From Zeimonas sp036675585 (GTDB lineage: Bacteria > Pseudomonadota > Gammaproteobacteria > Burkholderiales > Burkholderiaceae_E): a stretch of 19,400 nt of DNA. The first letter of the stretch is position 1. Each line of letters starts with the position of its first letter. The stretch lies in contig JAKFES010000202.1 in assembly GCA_036675585.1 (NCBI GenBank), positions 1 to 19,400 of the forward strand. Reading direction: 5' to 3'. Made by a program: the position numbers and the translations under genes. Positions 6,076 to 14,254 of this stretch are shown in pieces. The notes beneath the pieces are model-generated. The model worked only from the letters and a program-made list of their open reading frames with translations, was not told the origin of the DNA and did not search any database.

Positions 6076-7721
6076 GCGAAGCGATTTCGCCCGACGCCGG
6101 AAAGCGGCTCGCCGAGAGCGCGCTGGTCGACGTGCCGGCGCTGTGCGATGCCTATTTCGACCGGCGCCCCGACGCGTCGCACCCGGCGCAGCGCGTGCGC
6201 TTCGGCACCTCGGGGCATCGCGGATCGTCGCTGAAAGCGACGTTCAACGAATGGCACGTGCTCGCGATCGCGCAGGCGATCTGCGACCATCGGCGCGAGG
6301 CCGGCATCGACGGGCCGTTGTACGTCGGGGTCGACACGCACGCGCTGTCGGCGCCCGCGTTCGAAAACGCGCTCGAGGTGCTCGCCGCCAATGGCGTGCA
6401 CGCGCGCATTTCGGCCGGCGGCGAGTACACGCCGACGCCCGCCGTCTCGCACGCGATCCTCTCGTGGAACCGCGATGCGCCGTCGGCGCGCGCCGACGGC
6501 ATCGTCCTCACTCCGTCGCACAATCCGCCCGAGGACGGCGGCTTCAAGTACAACCCGCCGCACGGCGGACCGGCCGACGGCGCGGTGACGGCGTGGATCG
6601 AGGCGCGGGCGAACGGATATCTCGAGCGCGCGCTCGACGGCGTGCGGCGCATTGCGTTCGCGCGTGCGCTGGCCGCCGACACGACGCGCGAGCACGATTT
6701 CCTCGATGCGTACGTCGCCGACCTCGGTGCGGTGGTCGACCTGGAGATCGTTCGTGCGGCCGGGTTGCGGCTCGCCGTCGATCCGCTCGGCGGCGCCGGC
6801 GTGCACTACTGGGCGCCGATCGCCGAGCGCTACCGGATCGATCTGCACGTCGTCAGCGACGCCGTCGACGCGCGCTTCGCGTTCATGACCGCCGACCGCG
6901 ACGGGCGGATCCGGATGGATCCGTCGTCGCGCTGGGCCATGAACCGGCTGATTGCGCTCAAGGACGGATACGACGTCGCGTTCGCGTGCGACACCGATCA
7001 CGACCGGCACGGAATCGTCGCGCCGAGCGTCGGGCTGATGCCGGCCAATCACTATCTTTCGGTCGTCGCGCACGCATTGTTCGCTTCGCGGCGCGAGTGG
7101 CCCGCGCAATGCGCGCTCGGCAAGACGCTGGTCAGCACGTCGATGCTCGATCGCGTCGCAGCCCGGCTCGGCCGCGCCGTCGTCGAGGTGCCGGTCGGCT
7201 TCAAGTGGTTCGTCGACGGCCTGCACGATGCGACGCTCGGTTTCGCCGGCGAGGAGAGCGCCGGCGCTTCGGTGTTGCGCCGCGACGGGTCGGTGTGGAC
7301 CACCGACAAGGACGGAATCGTCCTCGCGCTGCTCGCCGCCGAGGTCACCGCGCGCACCGGACGCGACCCGGGCGAAGCGTACGCGGCGCTCGAGCGCGAT
7401 CTGGGGCGCGTGTACGCCGAGCGCATCGATGCGCCGGCCGGCGCGGCGCAGCGCCAGGCGCTCGCGGCGCTCGACGCCGCGCGCCTCGCGATCGAATCGC
7501 TCGCCGGCGATCCGGTCGAGGCGGTGTTCGATCGTGCGCCCGGAAACGGTGCGCCGATCGGCGGCGTCAAGGTCGTCACGAAGAGCGGCTGGTTCGCCGC
7601 GCGCCCTTCGGGCACCGAGGACATCTACAAGATCTACGCGGAGAGCTTCGTCGACGAGGCGCACCTGCGGCGCATCCTGGCCGAAGCGCAAGCGGTCGTC
7701 GACGCGGCGCTGGGGGTCTGA
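6072..7721 (+). CDS. pgm: Phosphoglucomutase (alpha-D-glucose phosphate-specific)
   Basis: Interconverts glucose-1-phosphate and glucose-6-phosphate in the cytosol, linking glycogen, trehalose and nucleotide-sugar pools to central metabolism. The 549-residue length fits the bacterial Pgm family (546 in E. coli). Signatures in order: RFGTSGHRG (43-51), the active-site phosphoserine loop TPSHNPP (147-153, Ser149), the Mg-binding loop DTDHDRHG (307-314, Asp307, 309 and 311), the sugar-binding GEESAG (393-398), and the phosphate-binding RPSGTE (511-516). ATG 6072 overlaps the HAD stop by ATGA. The xfp ATG follows 2 bp after the stop, so HAD-pgm-xfp is a tight unit. All key residues are present, so it should be active. 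Confidence 0.97.
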   Translation: MSEAISPDAGKRLAESALVDVPALCDAYFDRRPDASHPAQRVRFGTSGHRGSSLKATFNEWHVLAIAQAICDHRREAGIDGPLYVGVDTHALSAPAFENALEVLAANGVHARISAGGEYTPTPAVSHAILSWNRDAPSARADGIVLTPSHNPPEDGGFKYNPPHGGPADGAVTAWIEARANGYLERALDGVRRIAFARALAADTTREHDFLDAYVADLGAVVDLEIVRAAGLRLAVDPLGGAGVHYWAPIAERYRIDLHVVSDAVDARFAFMTADRDGRIRMDPSSRWAMNRLIALKDGYDVAFACDTDHDRHGIVAPSVGLMPANHYLSVVAHALFASRREWPAQCALGKTLVSTSMLDRVAARLGRAVVEVPVGFKWFVDGLHDATLGFAGEESAGASVLRRDGSVWTTDKDGIVLALLAAEVTARTGRDPGEAYAALERDLGRVYAERIDAPAGAAQRQALAALDAARLAIESLAGDPVEAVFDRAPGNGAPIGGVKVVTKSGWFAARPSGTEDIYKIYAESFVDEAHLRRILAEAQAVVDAALGV

Positions 7722-7723
7722 CG

Positions 7724-10123
7724 ATGGACTTGCAGCGGGAAGGGCGGACGCCCCGGGTCGACGCCGACGTGCTTCGACGCATGCATGCGTGGTGGCGTGC
7801 GGCGAACTATCTGTCGGTCGGCCAGATCTATCTGCGCGACAACCCGCTGCTCGAGCAGCCGCTTGCGCGCGAGCACGTCAAGGCGCGGCTGCTCGGGCAC
7901 TGGGGGACGACGCCGGGGCTGAATTTCCTCTACGTGCACCTGAACCGGCTGATCCGCGACCATGACGTCGACATGATCTGGATCGTCGGTCCCGGGCACG
8001 GCGGGCCCGCCGCCGTCGCGAACACGTGGCTCGAGGGCTCGTACAGCGAGCGCTATCCGGACGTTCCGCGCGACCGCGACGGCATGCGCCGACTGTTCCG
8101 GCAGTTCTCGTGGCCCTACGGAATCCCGAGCCACGTCGCCGCCGACATCCCCGGGTCGATCCACGAGGGGGGCGAGCTCGGCTATTCGCTCGCGCACGCA
8201 TACGGCGCCGCGTTCGACAACCCCGGGCTCGTCGTCGCGTGCATCATCGGCGACGGCGAGGCCGAGACCGCCGCGCTCGCGGCGAGCTGGCACTCGAACA
8301 AGTTCCTCAATCCCGCGCGCGACGGCGCGGTGCTGCCGATCCTGCACCTGAACGGCTGGAAGATCGCCAACCCGGCCGTGCTCGCGCGCATCGGTCGCGC
8401 CGAGCTCGCCGAGTTGCTGCGCGGCTACGGCTACGAGCCGCATTTCGTCTGCGGCGACGACCCGGCGCAGATGCATCCGATGATGGCCTTCACGCTCGAA
8501 ACCGTGCTGGCGCGAATCCGCACGATCCAGCGCGAAGCGCGCGCGGCAGGCGCCGCGCACGCGAAGCGCGCGCATTGGCCGATGATCGTCTTCGAGTCGC
8601 CGAAAGGGTGGACCGGCCCGCGCTTCGTCGACGGCAAACCGGTCGAGGGCACGTGGCGCGCGCACCAGGTCCCGCTGACCGATTTCGAGCGGCCCGGGCA
8701 GTTGCGCCTGCTCGAGGAATGGCTGCTGTCGTACGGTCCGCGCGCGCTCTTCGATGCCGACGGCCGTCCGGTCGACGAGATCGTCTCGCTCGCCCCGAGC
8801 GGGGCGCGCCGCATGGGGGCCAATCCGCACGCCAACGGCGGCGAGCGGCTGGCTGCACTCGAGTTGCCCGACGTGCGCGCGTTCGCCGTGCCGGTCGACG
8901 CACCGGGCGGCGAAGCGCGCGAAGCGACGCGCGTGCTCGGCGCGTACCTGCGCGAAGTGTTCGCGCGCAATGCGTCGCGCGCGAATTTCCGCCTGTTCGG
9001 TCCCGACGAGACGGCGTCGAACCGGCTCGACGACGTGTACGACGCGAGCGCGAAGACGTGGCTCGCGCGAACGCTCGACGTCGACGAACACCTGGCCCCG
9101 GGCGGGCGCGTGATGGAGATCCTCTCCGAGCACGTGCTGCAGGGCTGGCTCGAAGGCTACCTGCTCAGCGGGCGCCACGGGCTGTACTCGAGCTACGAGG
9201 CCTTCATCCACATCGTCGACTCGATGCTCAACCAGCACGCGAAATGGCTGAAGGTGAGTCGCGACATCGACTGGCGCGCCCCGATCGCCTCGTTGAACTA
9301 CCTGCTCACCTCGCACGTCTGGCGACAGGACCACAACGGCTTCTCGCACCAGGATCCCGGCTTCCTCGACCACGTCGCCAACAAGAAGGCCGACATCGCG
9401 CGCATCTATCTGCCGCCCGACGCGAACTGCCTGCTGTGGGTCGCCGACCGCTGCCTGCGCAGCCGCGACCTGGTCAACGTGATCGTCGCCGGCAAGCAGC
9501 CGCAGTGGCAGTGGCTCGATGTCGATTCGGCCGAACGCCATTGCACGGCCGGCGCCGGCGTCTGGCGCTGGGCGGGCAACGACGAGCGCGCCGAGCCCGA
9601 CGTCGTGATGGCGTGCGCCGGCGACGTCCCCACGATGGAGACGCTGGCGGCGGTCACGCTGCTGCGCGAGCACGTCGAAGACATCCGCGTGCGCGTGGTC
9701 AACGTCGTCGACCTGATGACGCTGCAGACGAGCGAAGAGCATCCGCACGGCCTGTCGCACGAGCGCTTCGACGCGATGTTCACGCTCGAGCGGCCGGTGA
9801 TCTTCGCCTTCCACGGCTACCCCGGGCTCGTGCACCGGCTGACCTACAAGCGCCACAACCACGAGAACCTGCACGTGCACGGCTATCGTGAAGAGGGGAC
9901 GACGACCACACCGTTCGACATGGTCGTGCTCAACCGCAACGACCGCTATCGGCTCGCGCTCGACGCCGTGCTGCATATCCCGCGGCTGGCCGCGCACCGT
10001 GAAGAGGCCGTTCGTCGCTACGAGCGGCAGATCGCGCGTCACCGCGCATACGTCAGCGAGCACGGGCAGGATCTGCCCGAAGTGCGCGACTGGCGCTGGA
10101 GCGCGCGCGCCGCGCCGCGTTGA
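7724..10123 (+). CDS. xfp: Phosphoketolase (xylulose-5-phosphate/fructose-6-phosphate)
   Basis: Thiamine-diphosphate enzyme that uses inorganic phosphate to split xylulose-5-phosphate and/or fructose-6-phosphate into acetyl-phosphate plus glyceraldehyde-3-phosphate or erythrose-4-phosphate. The 799-residue length is standard. N-terminal ThDP-domain marks are GHWGTTPGLNF (58-68), IVGPGHGGPA (87-96), SIHEGGELGYSL (145-156) and the cofactor motif IIGDGEAET (174-182), followed by LNGWKIANP. The middle domain carries RLFGPDETASN and EGYLLSGRHGLYSSYEAF; the C-terminal part has FHGYPGLVHRLTYKR. Substrate preference cannot be read by eye. The gene begins 2 bp after pgm, which suggests a shared transcript and a route from stored glucose to acetyl-phosphate. 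No acetate kinase or phosphotransacetylase gene follows in the window. It converges with ligD, 23 bp between stops. Confidence 0.97.
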   Translation: MDLQREGRTPRVDADVLRRMHAWWRAANYLSVGQIYLRDNPLLEQPLAREHVKARLLGHWGTTPGLNFLYVHLNRLIRDHDVDMIWIVGPGHGGPAAVANTWLEGSYSERYPDVPRDRDGMRRLFRQFSWPYGIPSHVAADIPGSIHEGGELGYSLAHAYGAAFDNPGLVVACIIGDGEAETAALAASWHSNKFLNPARDGAVLPILHLNGWKIANPAVLARIGRAELAELLRGYGYEPHFVCGDDPAQMHPMMAFTLETVLARIRTIQREARAAGAAHAKRAHWPMIVFESPKGWTGPRFVDGKPVEGTWRAHQVPLTDFERPGQLRLLEEWLLSYGPRALFDADGRPVDEIVSLAPSGARRMGANPHANGGERLAALELPDVRAFAVPVDAPGGEAREATRVLGAYLREVFARNASRANFRLFGPDETASNRLDDVYDASAKTWLARTLDVDEHLAPGGRVMEILSEHVLQGWLEGYLLSGRHGLYSSYEAFIHIVDSMLNQHAKWLKVSRDIDWRAPIASLNYLLTSHVWRQDHNGFSHQDPGFLDHVANKKADIARIYLPPDANCLLWVADRCLRSRDLVNVIVAGKQPQWQWLDVDSAERHCTAGAGVWRWAGNDERAEPDVVMACAGDVPTMETLAAVTLLREHVEDIRVRVVNVVDLMTLQTSEEHPHGLSHERFDAMFTLERPVIFAFHGYPGLVHRLTYKRHNHENLHVHGYREEGTTTTPFDMVVLNRNDRYRLALDAVLHIPRLAAHREEAVRRYERQIARHRAYVSEHGQDLPEVRDWRWSARAAPR

Positions 10124-10146
10124 ACGCAGCCGCGCCGCGCCGACGT

Positions 10147-12651
10147 TCAGTCGGCCGCGCCGACCTTCAGCGCGCGCATCGCCGCTTCGATCGTCTGCCG
10201 CGTTTTCGCGTAGTCGGCCCAGGGATCGGGTTCGGCGAGCCGCGGTTCGACGGTGCGCAGCGTCCAGTGCGCCCCGCTCGCGAGCTGCGGCAGTTCGTCC
10301 CAGGCGACCGGGACCGAAACGCCGATGCCCGGTCGTGCGCGCGTCGACCACGCGCATACGGTCGTCGCGCCGCGTCCGTTGCGCAGGAAGTCGGCGAAGA
10401 TGCGGCCCTTGCGGTTGGCCGGTCCGCTCTTCGCGACGAAGCGGTCGGGAAGCGTGCGCGCCAGGTGCACGACGACGGCTTTCGACAGGGCCTTCACCGT
10501 ATCCCATCCGTGCCGTGGCGTGAGCGGCACGACGACGTGCAATCCCTTGCCGCCGCTCGTCTTCAGGAAGCTCGCCAGCGCGAGCTCGTCGAGCAGCGCG
10601 TGCACCAGTTGCGCGGCCTCGCGCACCGCGGGCCACGCCACGCCTTCGCCCGGATCGAGATCGAAGATCATCCGGTCGGGCTTCTCGATCGCGCGCGTCG
10701 TCGCGTTCCACGTATGGATCTCGATCGTGTTCATCTGCGCGGTCGTGACGAGGCCTTTCGCCGAAGCGATCTCGATCAGCGGCGCTTCGCCGGGGTCGTA
10801 TTTCGGGTCGAGCGAGCGCACGCCCGGCAGCGCCGTTGCGCTCGCGTGCTTCTGGAAGAAACGCTGCCCGTCGATGCCATCGGGCGCGCGCACGAGCGCG
10901 ACCGGCCGCTGCTTCAGGTGCGGCAGCATCGCCTCGGCGGCGGCCTCGTAATACCGCACGAGATCGAGCTTCGTGATCCCGGTCGAGGCGTCGACGACGC
11001 GATCCGGGTTGCTGACCTTCACCCCGAGCGGGCGGGCGTTCTTCGCGCCGGGTCGATCCGGCGCCGCGGCAGCCCGGGCCGACACCGCTTCCAGCGGGCG
11101 CGCCGTTTCGCGGTCGATCGCGCTCGCCGGCTTGTCGTCGCGCAGGCCGTGGAAAACCGAATGCCGGATCCGGCCGTCGGCCGTCCATTGCGTGAACGAC
11201 ACTTCGGCGACGAGCTCCGGGCGCACCCAGTGCGACCCGCGCTCGCGCACGCGTTCGGCGAACGGCGAGGTGTCGGTGTGCAGCGCGCGCAGCCGTTCGA
11301 CGAGCGCGCGCAACGTCGCCTCGTCGAACCCGCTGCCTACCTTGCCGGCGTACTGCAGCGCGCCGCGGGCATCGTGCACGCCGAGCAGCAGCGCGCCGAG
11401 TCCGTTTCTCGAACCCTGCGGATCGGTGTAGCCGCCGACGACGAACTCCTGGCGGTTCGTGCACTTGAGCTTGATCCAGGCCGGCGAGCGCCGCGATACG
11501 TACCGCGAATCGCCGCGCTTGCCGATCAGCCCTTCCATGCCCAGCCGGCACGCGCAGGCGAGCAGCCGGTCGGGCGATCCGTCGAAGTCCTCGCTGTAGT
11601 GCACGCGTTTCGACGGATGCGCTTCGAGCCATTCGCGCAGCAGCGAGCGGCGCGTGCGCAGCGGCACGGCGCGCAGGTCGTAGCCCGCGCAGTACGGCAG
11701 GTCGAAGAGGTAATAGACGATTTCGTCGGTGCGCTCGCTGTCGAACGCGTTCTGCAGCCGCTGGAAGTCGGGCACGCCGTCGGCGCCGGCGACCACGATC
11801 TCGCCGTCGAGCCACCCCGAAGGCAGCGCGAGCGCGGCGACGGCGTGCGCGAGCGATGGCATGCGCTGCGTCCAGTCGTGGCCGTTTCGCGTGATCAGCC
11901 GCACGTCGGTGCCGTCGATGCGGGCGAGCAGACGATAGCCGTCGAACTTCATCTCCCAGCTCCAGTCGGCCGAAGCGGGCGCGGCGTCGACCAGCGTCGC
12001 GAGTTGCGGCTCGAGCCGCTCGGGCAGCTCGGCGACGCGCGCCTCGGGCGGCGGGCGACCGGGCCCGGCGCGTGTCGCGCCGTCCGCGGCGAGCACGCTG
12101 GACGGAAGCGCGTCGACGACGCTGTATTCGTCCTCGGCGCGCGCGTATTCGTCGCGTTCCTTGATCAGCAGCCACGGCTCCTGCCGCTCGCCGCCGGCAC
12201 TGCGCATGCGAACGAGCGTCCAGTTGCCCGCGAGCTTTTCCCCGCGCAGGGCGAACTTGAGCTTCCCGTCTCGATAGCCCGCGCGCGGGTCTCCGTGCGG
12301 GATCCACGTGCCGCGGTCCCAGACGATGACGGTCCCCGCGCCGTACTGCTTCGGCGGGATCGTGCCTTCGAAGCCCGCGTAGTCCAGCGGATGGTCTTCG
12401 ACGTGAACCGCCATGCGCTTCACGCCGGGATCCAGGCTCGGGCCCTTGGGCACGGCCCAGCTCTTCAGCGCACCGTCGAGCTCGAGCCGGAAGTCGTAGT
12501 GCAGCCGGCGCGCGGCGTGCTTCTGCACGACGAAGATCGCCTCGGTCGGCGCTGCCGCCGCGGGCCGCCGGCGTGCCCGACCTGCCGGCTCGTTCGTCAC
12601 GTCGAAATCGCGCTTGTTCCGGTAGCGCAGCAGCGGGTCGGGTTGCGGCAT
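10147..12651 (-). CDS. ligD: Multidomain ATP-dependent DNA ligase D (non-homologous end joining)
   Basis: Repairs DNA double-strand breaks with Ku in bacterial NHEJ. The 834-residue protein has the order phosphoesterase-ligase-polymerase. The 3'-phosphoesterase domain (about 35-175) shows HAARRLHYDFRLELDG, VPKGPSLDP and DHPLDYAGFEGTIP. The ligase domain (about 210-500) has the adenylated Lys235 in MKFDGYR, then SGWLDGEIV, GMEGLIGKR and SPAWIKLK. The archaeo-eukaryotic primase-like polymerase domain (about 540-825) has catalytic Asp664 and Asp666 in IFDLDPGEG, TSGGKGLHVVVPL, and a third acidic residue in FADFLRNGRGAT. ATG 12651 gives the usual N-terminus, with GGAG 12 nt upstream. No ku gene is in the window. 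The leader contains a strong hairpin. All domains look intact. Confidence 0.96.
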   Translation of the reverse strand: MPQPDPLLRYRNKRDFDVTNEPAGRARRRPAAAAPTEAIFVVQKHAARRLHYDFRLELDGALKSWAVPKGPSLDPGVKRMAVHVEDHPLDYAGFEGTIPPKQYGAGTVIVWDRGTWIPHGDPRAGYRDGKLKFALRGEKLAGNWTLVRMRSAGGERQEPWLLIKERDEYARAEDEYSVVDALPSSVLAADGATRAGPGRPPPEARVAELPERLEPQLATLVDAAPASADWSWEMKFDGYRLLARIDGTDVRLITRNGHDWTQRMPSLAHAVAALALPSGWLDGEIVVAGADGVPDFQRLQNAFDSERTDEIVYYLFDLPYCAGYDLRAVPLRTRRSLLREWLEAHPSKRVHYSEDFDGSPDRLLACACRLGMEGLIGKRGDSRYVSRRSPAWIKLKCTNRQEFVVGGYTDPQGSRNGLGALLLGVHDARGALQYAGKVGSGFDEATLRALVERLRALHTDTSPFAERVRERGSHWVRPELVAEVSFTQWTADGRIRHSVFHGLRDDKPASAIDRETARPLEAVSARAAAAPDRPGAKNARPLGVKVSNPDRVVDASTGITKLDLVRYYEAAAEAMLPHLKQRPVALVRAPDGIDGQRFFQKHASATALPGVRSLDPKYDPGEAPLIEIASAKGLVTTAQMNTIEIHTWNATTRAIEKPDRMIFDLDPGEGVAWPAVREAAQLVHALLDELALASFLKTSGGKGLHVVVPLTPRHGWDTVKALSKAVVVHLARTLPDRFVAKSGPANRKGRIFADFLRNGRGATTVCAWSTRARPGIGVSVPVAWDELPQLASGAHWTLRTVEPRLAEPDPWADYAKTRQTIEAAMRALKVGAAD

Positions 12652-12681
12652 CGGGGCGTGGCGCTCCGGTAATTCGGTGCC

Positions 12682-12703
12682 GGCGAGCGGCAAGCCGCTC
12701 GCC
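12682..12703. repeat. 9-bp-stem inverted repeat in the ligD/BON divergent region
   Basis: GGCGAGCGG at 12682-12690 and CCGCTCGCC at 12695-12703 form a perfect 9-bp stem around a CAAG loop. It lies 31 bp upstream of the ligD ATG, so on the ligD transcript it would be a leader hairpin if transcription starts further up. A weaker inverted repeat, GCCCG/CGGGC, follows at 12719-12735. With no T run after it, it is not an obvious terminator; an operator is the alternative. Confidence 0.45.
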
Positions 12704-12826
12704 CGACGGCGTGCGCCCGCCCGATTTCGCCGGGCATCGCGATTGCTGGTTGCCCGGTCTTTCCCGTGGCGACCGCGTATCGCGCCATACGGGTCGCCGG
12801 CCACTTGCAGCAGGAACACAGCGCGC

Positions 12827-13300
12827 ATGAAGGTTTTCGAAACGCGGTTCACCGAAAAACAGTTGTCGCGCTGGCTGGCGTCGGCGTTGCTCGCGTCGTC
12901 GGTGCTGTTGTGCGCCGGGGTGGTGCTTGCGCAGTCGAGCCCGCGGCTCGACAGCGTGCCGAGCGTACCGGCGAGCCCGGCGCATCCGGCGGCGACGACC
13001 GCCCCGCCTTCGGTCACGCCGGAGTCCGAAGATCCGCCCGCTCCGCGCACGCCGGCCGAGATCGCCGCCGACCGGGCCATCGCCGAGCGCGTCCAGCACG
13101 CGCTCGCGCACGATGAACTCACGCGTTCGCAGCCGATCGATATCGAAGTGACGCGCGGCATCGCGAATCTTTCGGGCAACGTCGCCACGCAGGCGATCGC
13201 GATGCGCGCGTTGTCCATTGCGCGCGCGACCGGCGGGGTCAGCGCGGTGCAGGACGCGATGAAGGTCGATACCCAGCCGGCGGTGCAGCGCCTGCGTTGA
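12827..13300 (+). CDS. Exported BON-domain protein
   Basis: A 157-residue secreted or periplasmic protein. The N-terminus is a Sec signal peptide: a charged n-region to about residue 16, a hydrophobic core WLASALLASSVLLCAGVV, and a likely cleavage after Ala35 in VLA-QSS. A Pro/Ala/Ser-rich linker (about 36-78) follows, then one BON-like domain (about 82-148) with the pattern IEVTRGIANLSGNVATQAIAMRALSIARATGGVSAVQDAMKV. BON domains bind phospholipid surfaces or sit in envelope-stress proteins such as OsmY, usually as two copies; only one is present here. ATG 12827 has AGGA about 11 nt upstream and begins the signal peptide directly. It is divergent from ligD (175 bp apart) and converges with the metallopeptidase gene, 6 bp between stops. 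Confidence 0.88.
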   Translation: MKVFETRFTEKQLSRWLASALLASSVLLCAGVVLAQSSPRLDSVPSVPASPAHPAATTAPPSVTPESEDPPAPRTPAEIAADRAIAERVQHALAHDELTRSQPIDIEVTRGIANLSGNVATQAIAMRALSIARATGGVSAVQDAMKVDTQPAVQRLR

Positions 13301-13306
13301 GCGCCG

Positions 13307-14170
13307 TCACCCGGCGGTGAAGGTATCGCAGCGGCGCGGGTCGCCGCTCTGCAGACCGATGCGGAACCATTGCACGCGCTGCGCCGACGAACCGTGCGTG
13401 AACGTCTCCGGAACGACCGTTCCCTGCGCGCGCTGCTGCAGCCGGTCGTCGCCGACCGCCGCCGCCGCGGCCATGCCTTCCTCGATGTCGCCCGCTTCGA
13501 GCCAGTTGCGCGCCTGCTGCGCATGGTGGGCCCAGATGCCTGCGTAGCAGTCGGCCTGCAGTTCGAGTTGCACCGACAGCGCGTTGTACTGCCCCTCGGA
13601 CAACTGCTGGCGGGCGCGCTGCGTGCGCTCCATCGTCCCCAGCAGGTTCTGCACGTGGTGACCCACTTCGTGGGCGATGACGTACGCACGGGCGAAGTCG
13701 CCTTTCGCGCCGAGTCGCTCGCTCAGCAGCCGGAAGAAGCTCAGATCGATGTACAGCCGCTGGTCGCCCGGGCAGTAGAACGGCCCCGCCGCCGCCCCGG
13801 CGAGCCCGCAGGCGGTGTCGACGCGCCCTTCGAAGAGCACCAGGCGCGGTGCGCGATAGGTGCCTCCGGCGCGCTCGAAGAGGCCCGACCAGGCGTCTTC
13901 GGTGCTGGCGAGAACGACCGAAGTGAACCGGCCCTCGTCGTCGGTCGGCACCGTGCCGTTGCCCTGCGGCGCCTGCGTCTGCGACTGCATGGTCGGTGCG
14001 TCGCCGCCTTGCAGGATGCCGAGCAGCATGGCCGGATCGACGCCGAGCAGCCAGGCGGCGACGAACGCGACGAGAACGGTTCCGATTCCCAGGCCGCCAC
14101 CGCCGCCCGGAATCCGCAGCCCGCGCCGATCTTCGATGTTGCTGCTTTCCCGCTGTCCCCGCCAGCGCAT
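13307..14170 (-). CDS. YpfJ-type neutral zinc metallopeptidase, membrane-anchored
   Basis: Putative zinc protease of the YpfJ family. The 287-residue length equals that of E. coli YpfJ as I recall it. The N-terminus has the family start MRWRGQRESSNIEDRRG, a Gly-rich stretch PGGGGGLGIG (21-30) and one transmembrane segment (about 30-52). The rest is probably periplasmic. The zinc site is HEVGHH (167-172), with a likely third ligand Glu203 in LELQADCYAG. CPGDQRLYIDLSFF (133-146) is also typical. The function of the family is poorly defined. The start at ATG 14170 is preceded by GGAGG 5 nt upstream, a strong ribosome-binding site. The gene lies 84 bp downstream of prfC on the same strand, so read-through from prfC is possible. 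Confidence 0.92.
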   Translation of the reverse strand: MRWRGQRESSNIEDRRGLRIPGGGGGLGIGTVLVAFVAAWLLGVDPAMLLGILQGGDAPTMQSQTQAPQGNGTVPTDDEGRFTSVVLASTEDAWSGLFERAGGTYRAPRLVLFEGRVDTACGLAGAAAGPFYCPGDQRLYIDLSFFRLLSERLGAKGDFARAYVIAHEVGHHVQNLLGTMERTQRARQQLSEGQYNALSVQLELQADCYAGIWAHHAQQARNWLEAGDIEEGMAAAAAVGDDRLQQRAQGTVVPETFTHGSSAQRVQWFRIGLQSGDPRRCDTFTAG

Positions 14171-14254
14171 GCCGACCTCCGCCCGCAGCCCTGCCCCGGT
14201 GCGCAATCGAGGGACCCGTTCACGACGGCGGCCGGGCGCGGCCGACGCGTGCGG

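Noticed and set aside
6143..10123. A 1326-codon plus-strand frame that could be read as a fusion upstream of phosphoketolase
   Set aside because: The first part is pgm in the wrong frame. Phosphoketolase begins cleanly at 7724, 2 bp after the pgm stop.
10120..12672. An 850-codon plus-strand open frame opposite ligD
   Set aside because: It is the antisense shadow of ligD, with no recognisable motif and typical shadow composition.
12743..12790. Promoter for the BON-domain gene
   Set aside because: TTG-containing -35-like hexamers are present, but no -10 match stands at 16-18 bp from any of them.
7634..13111. A 1825-codon open frame on the minus strand crossing xfp and ligD
   Set aside because: It is antisense to xfp and out of frame with ligD, has Arg/Ala-rich composition and no domain. 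It is an artefact of high GC, where stops are rare in shadow frames.
14171..14254. Hairpin GGCC-type repeat between prfC and the metallopeptidase gene as a terminator
   Set aside because: Only a 5-bp GC stem with no T run on either strand; expected by chance at this GC content.
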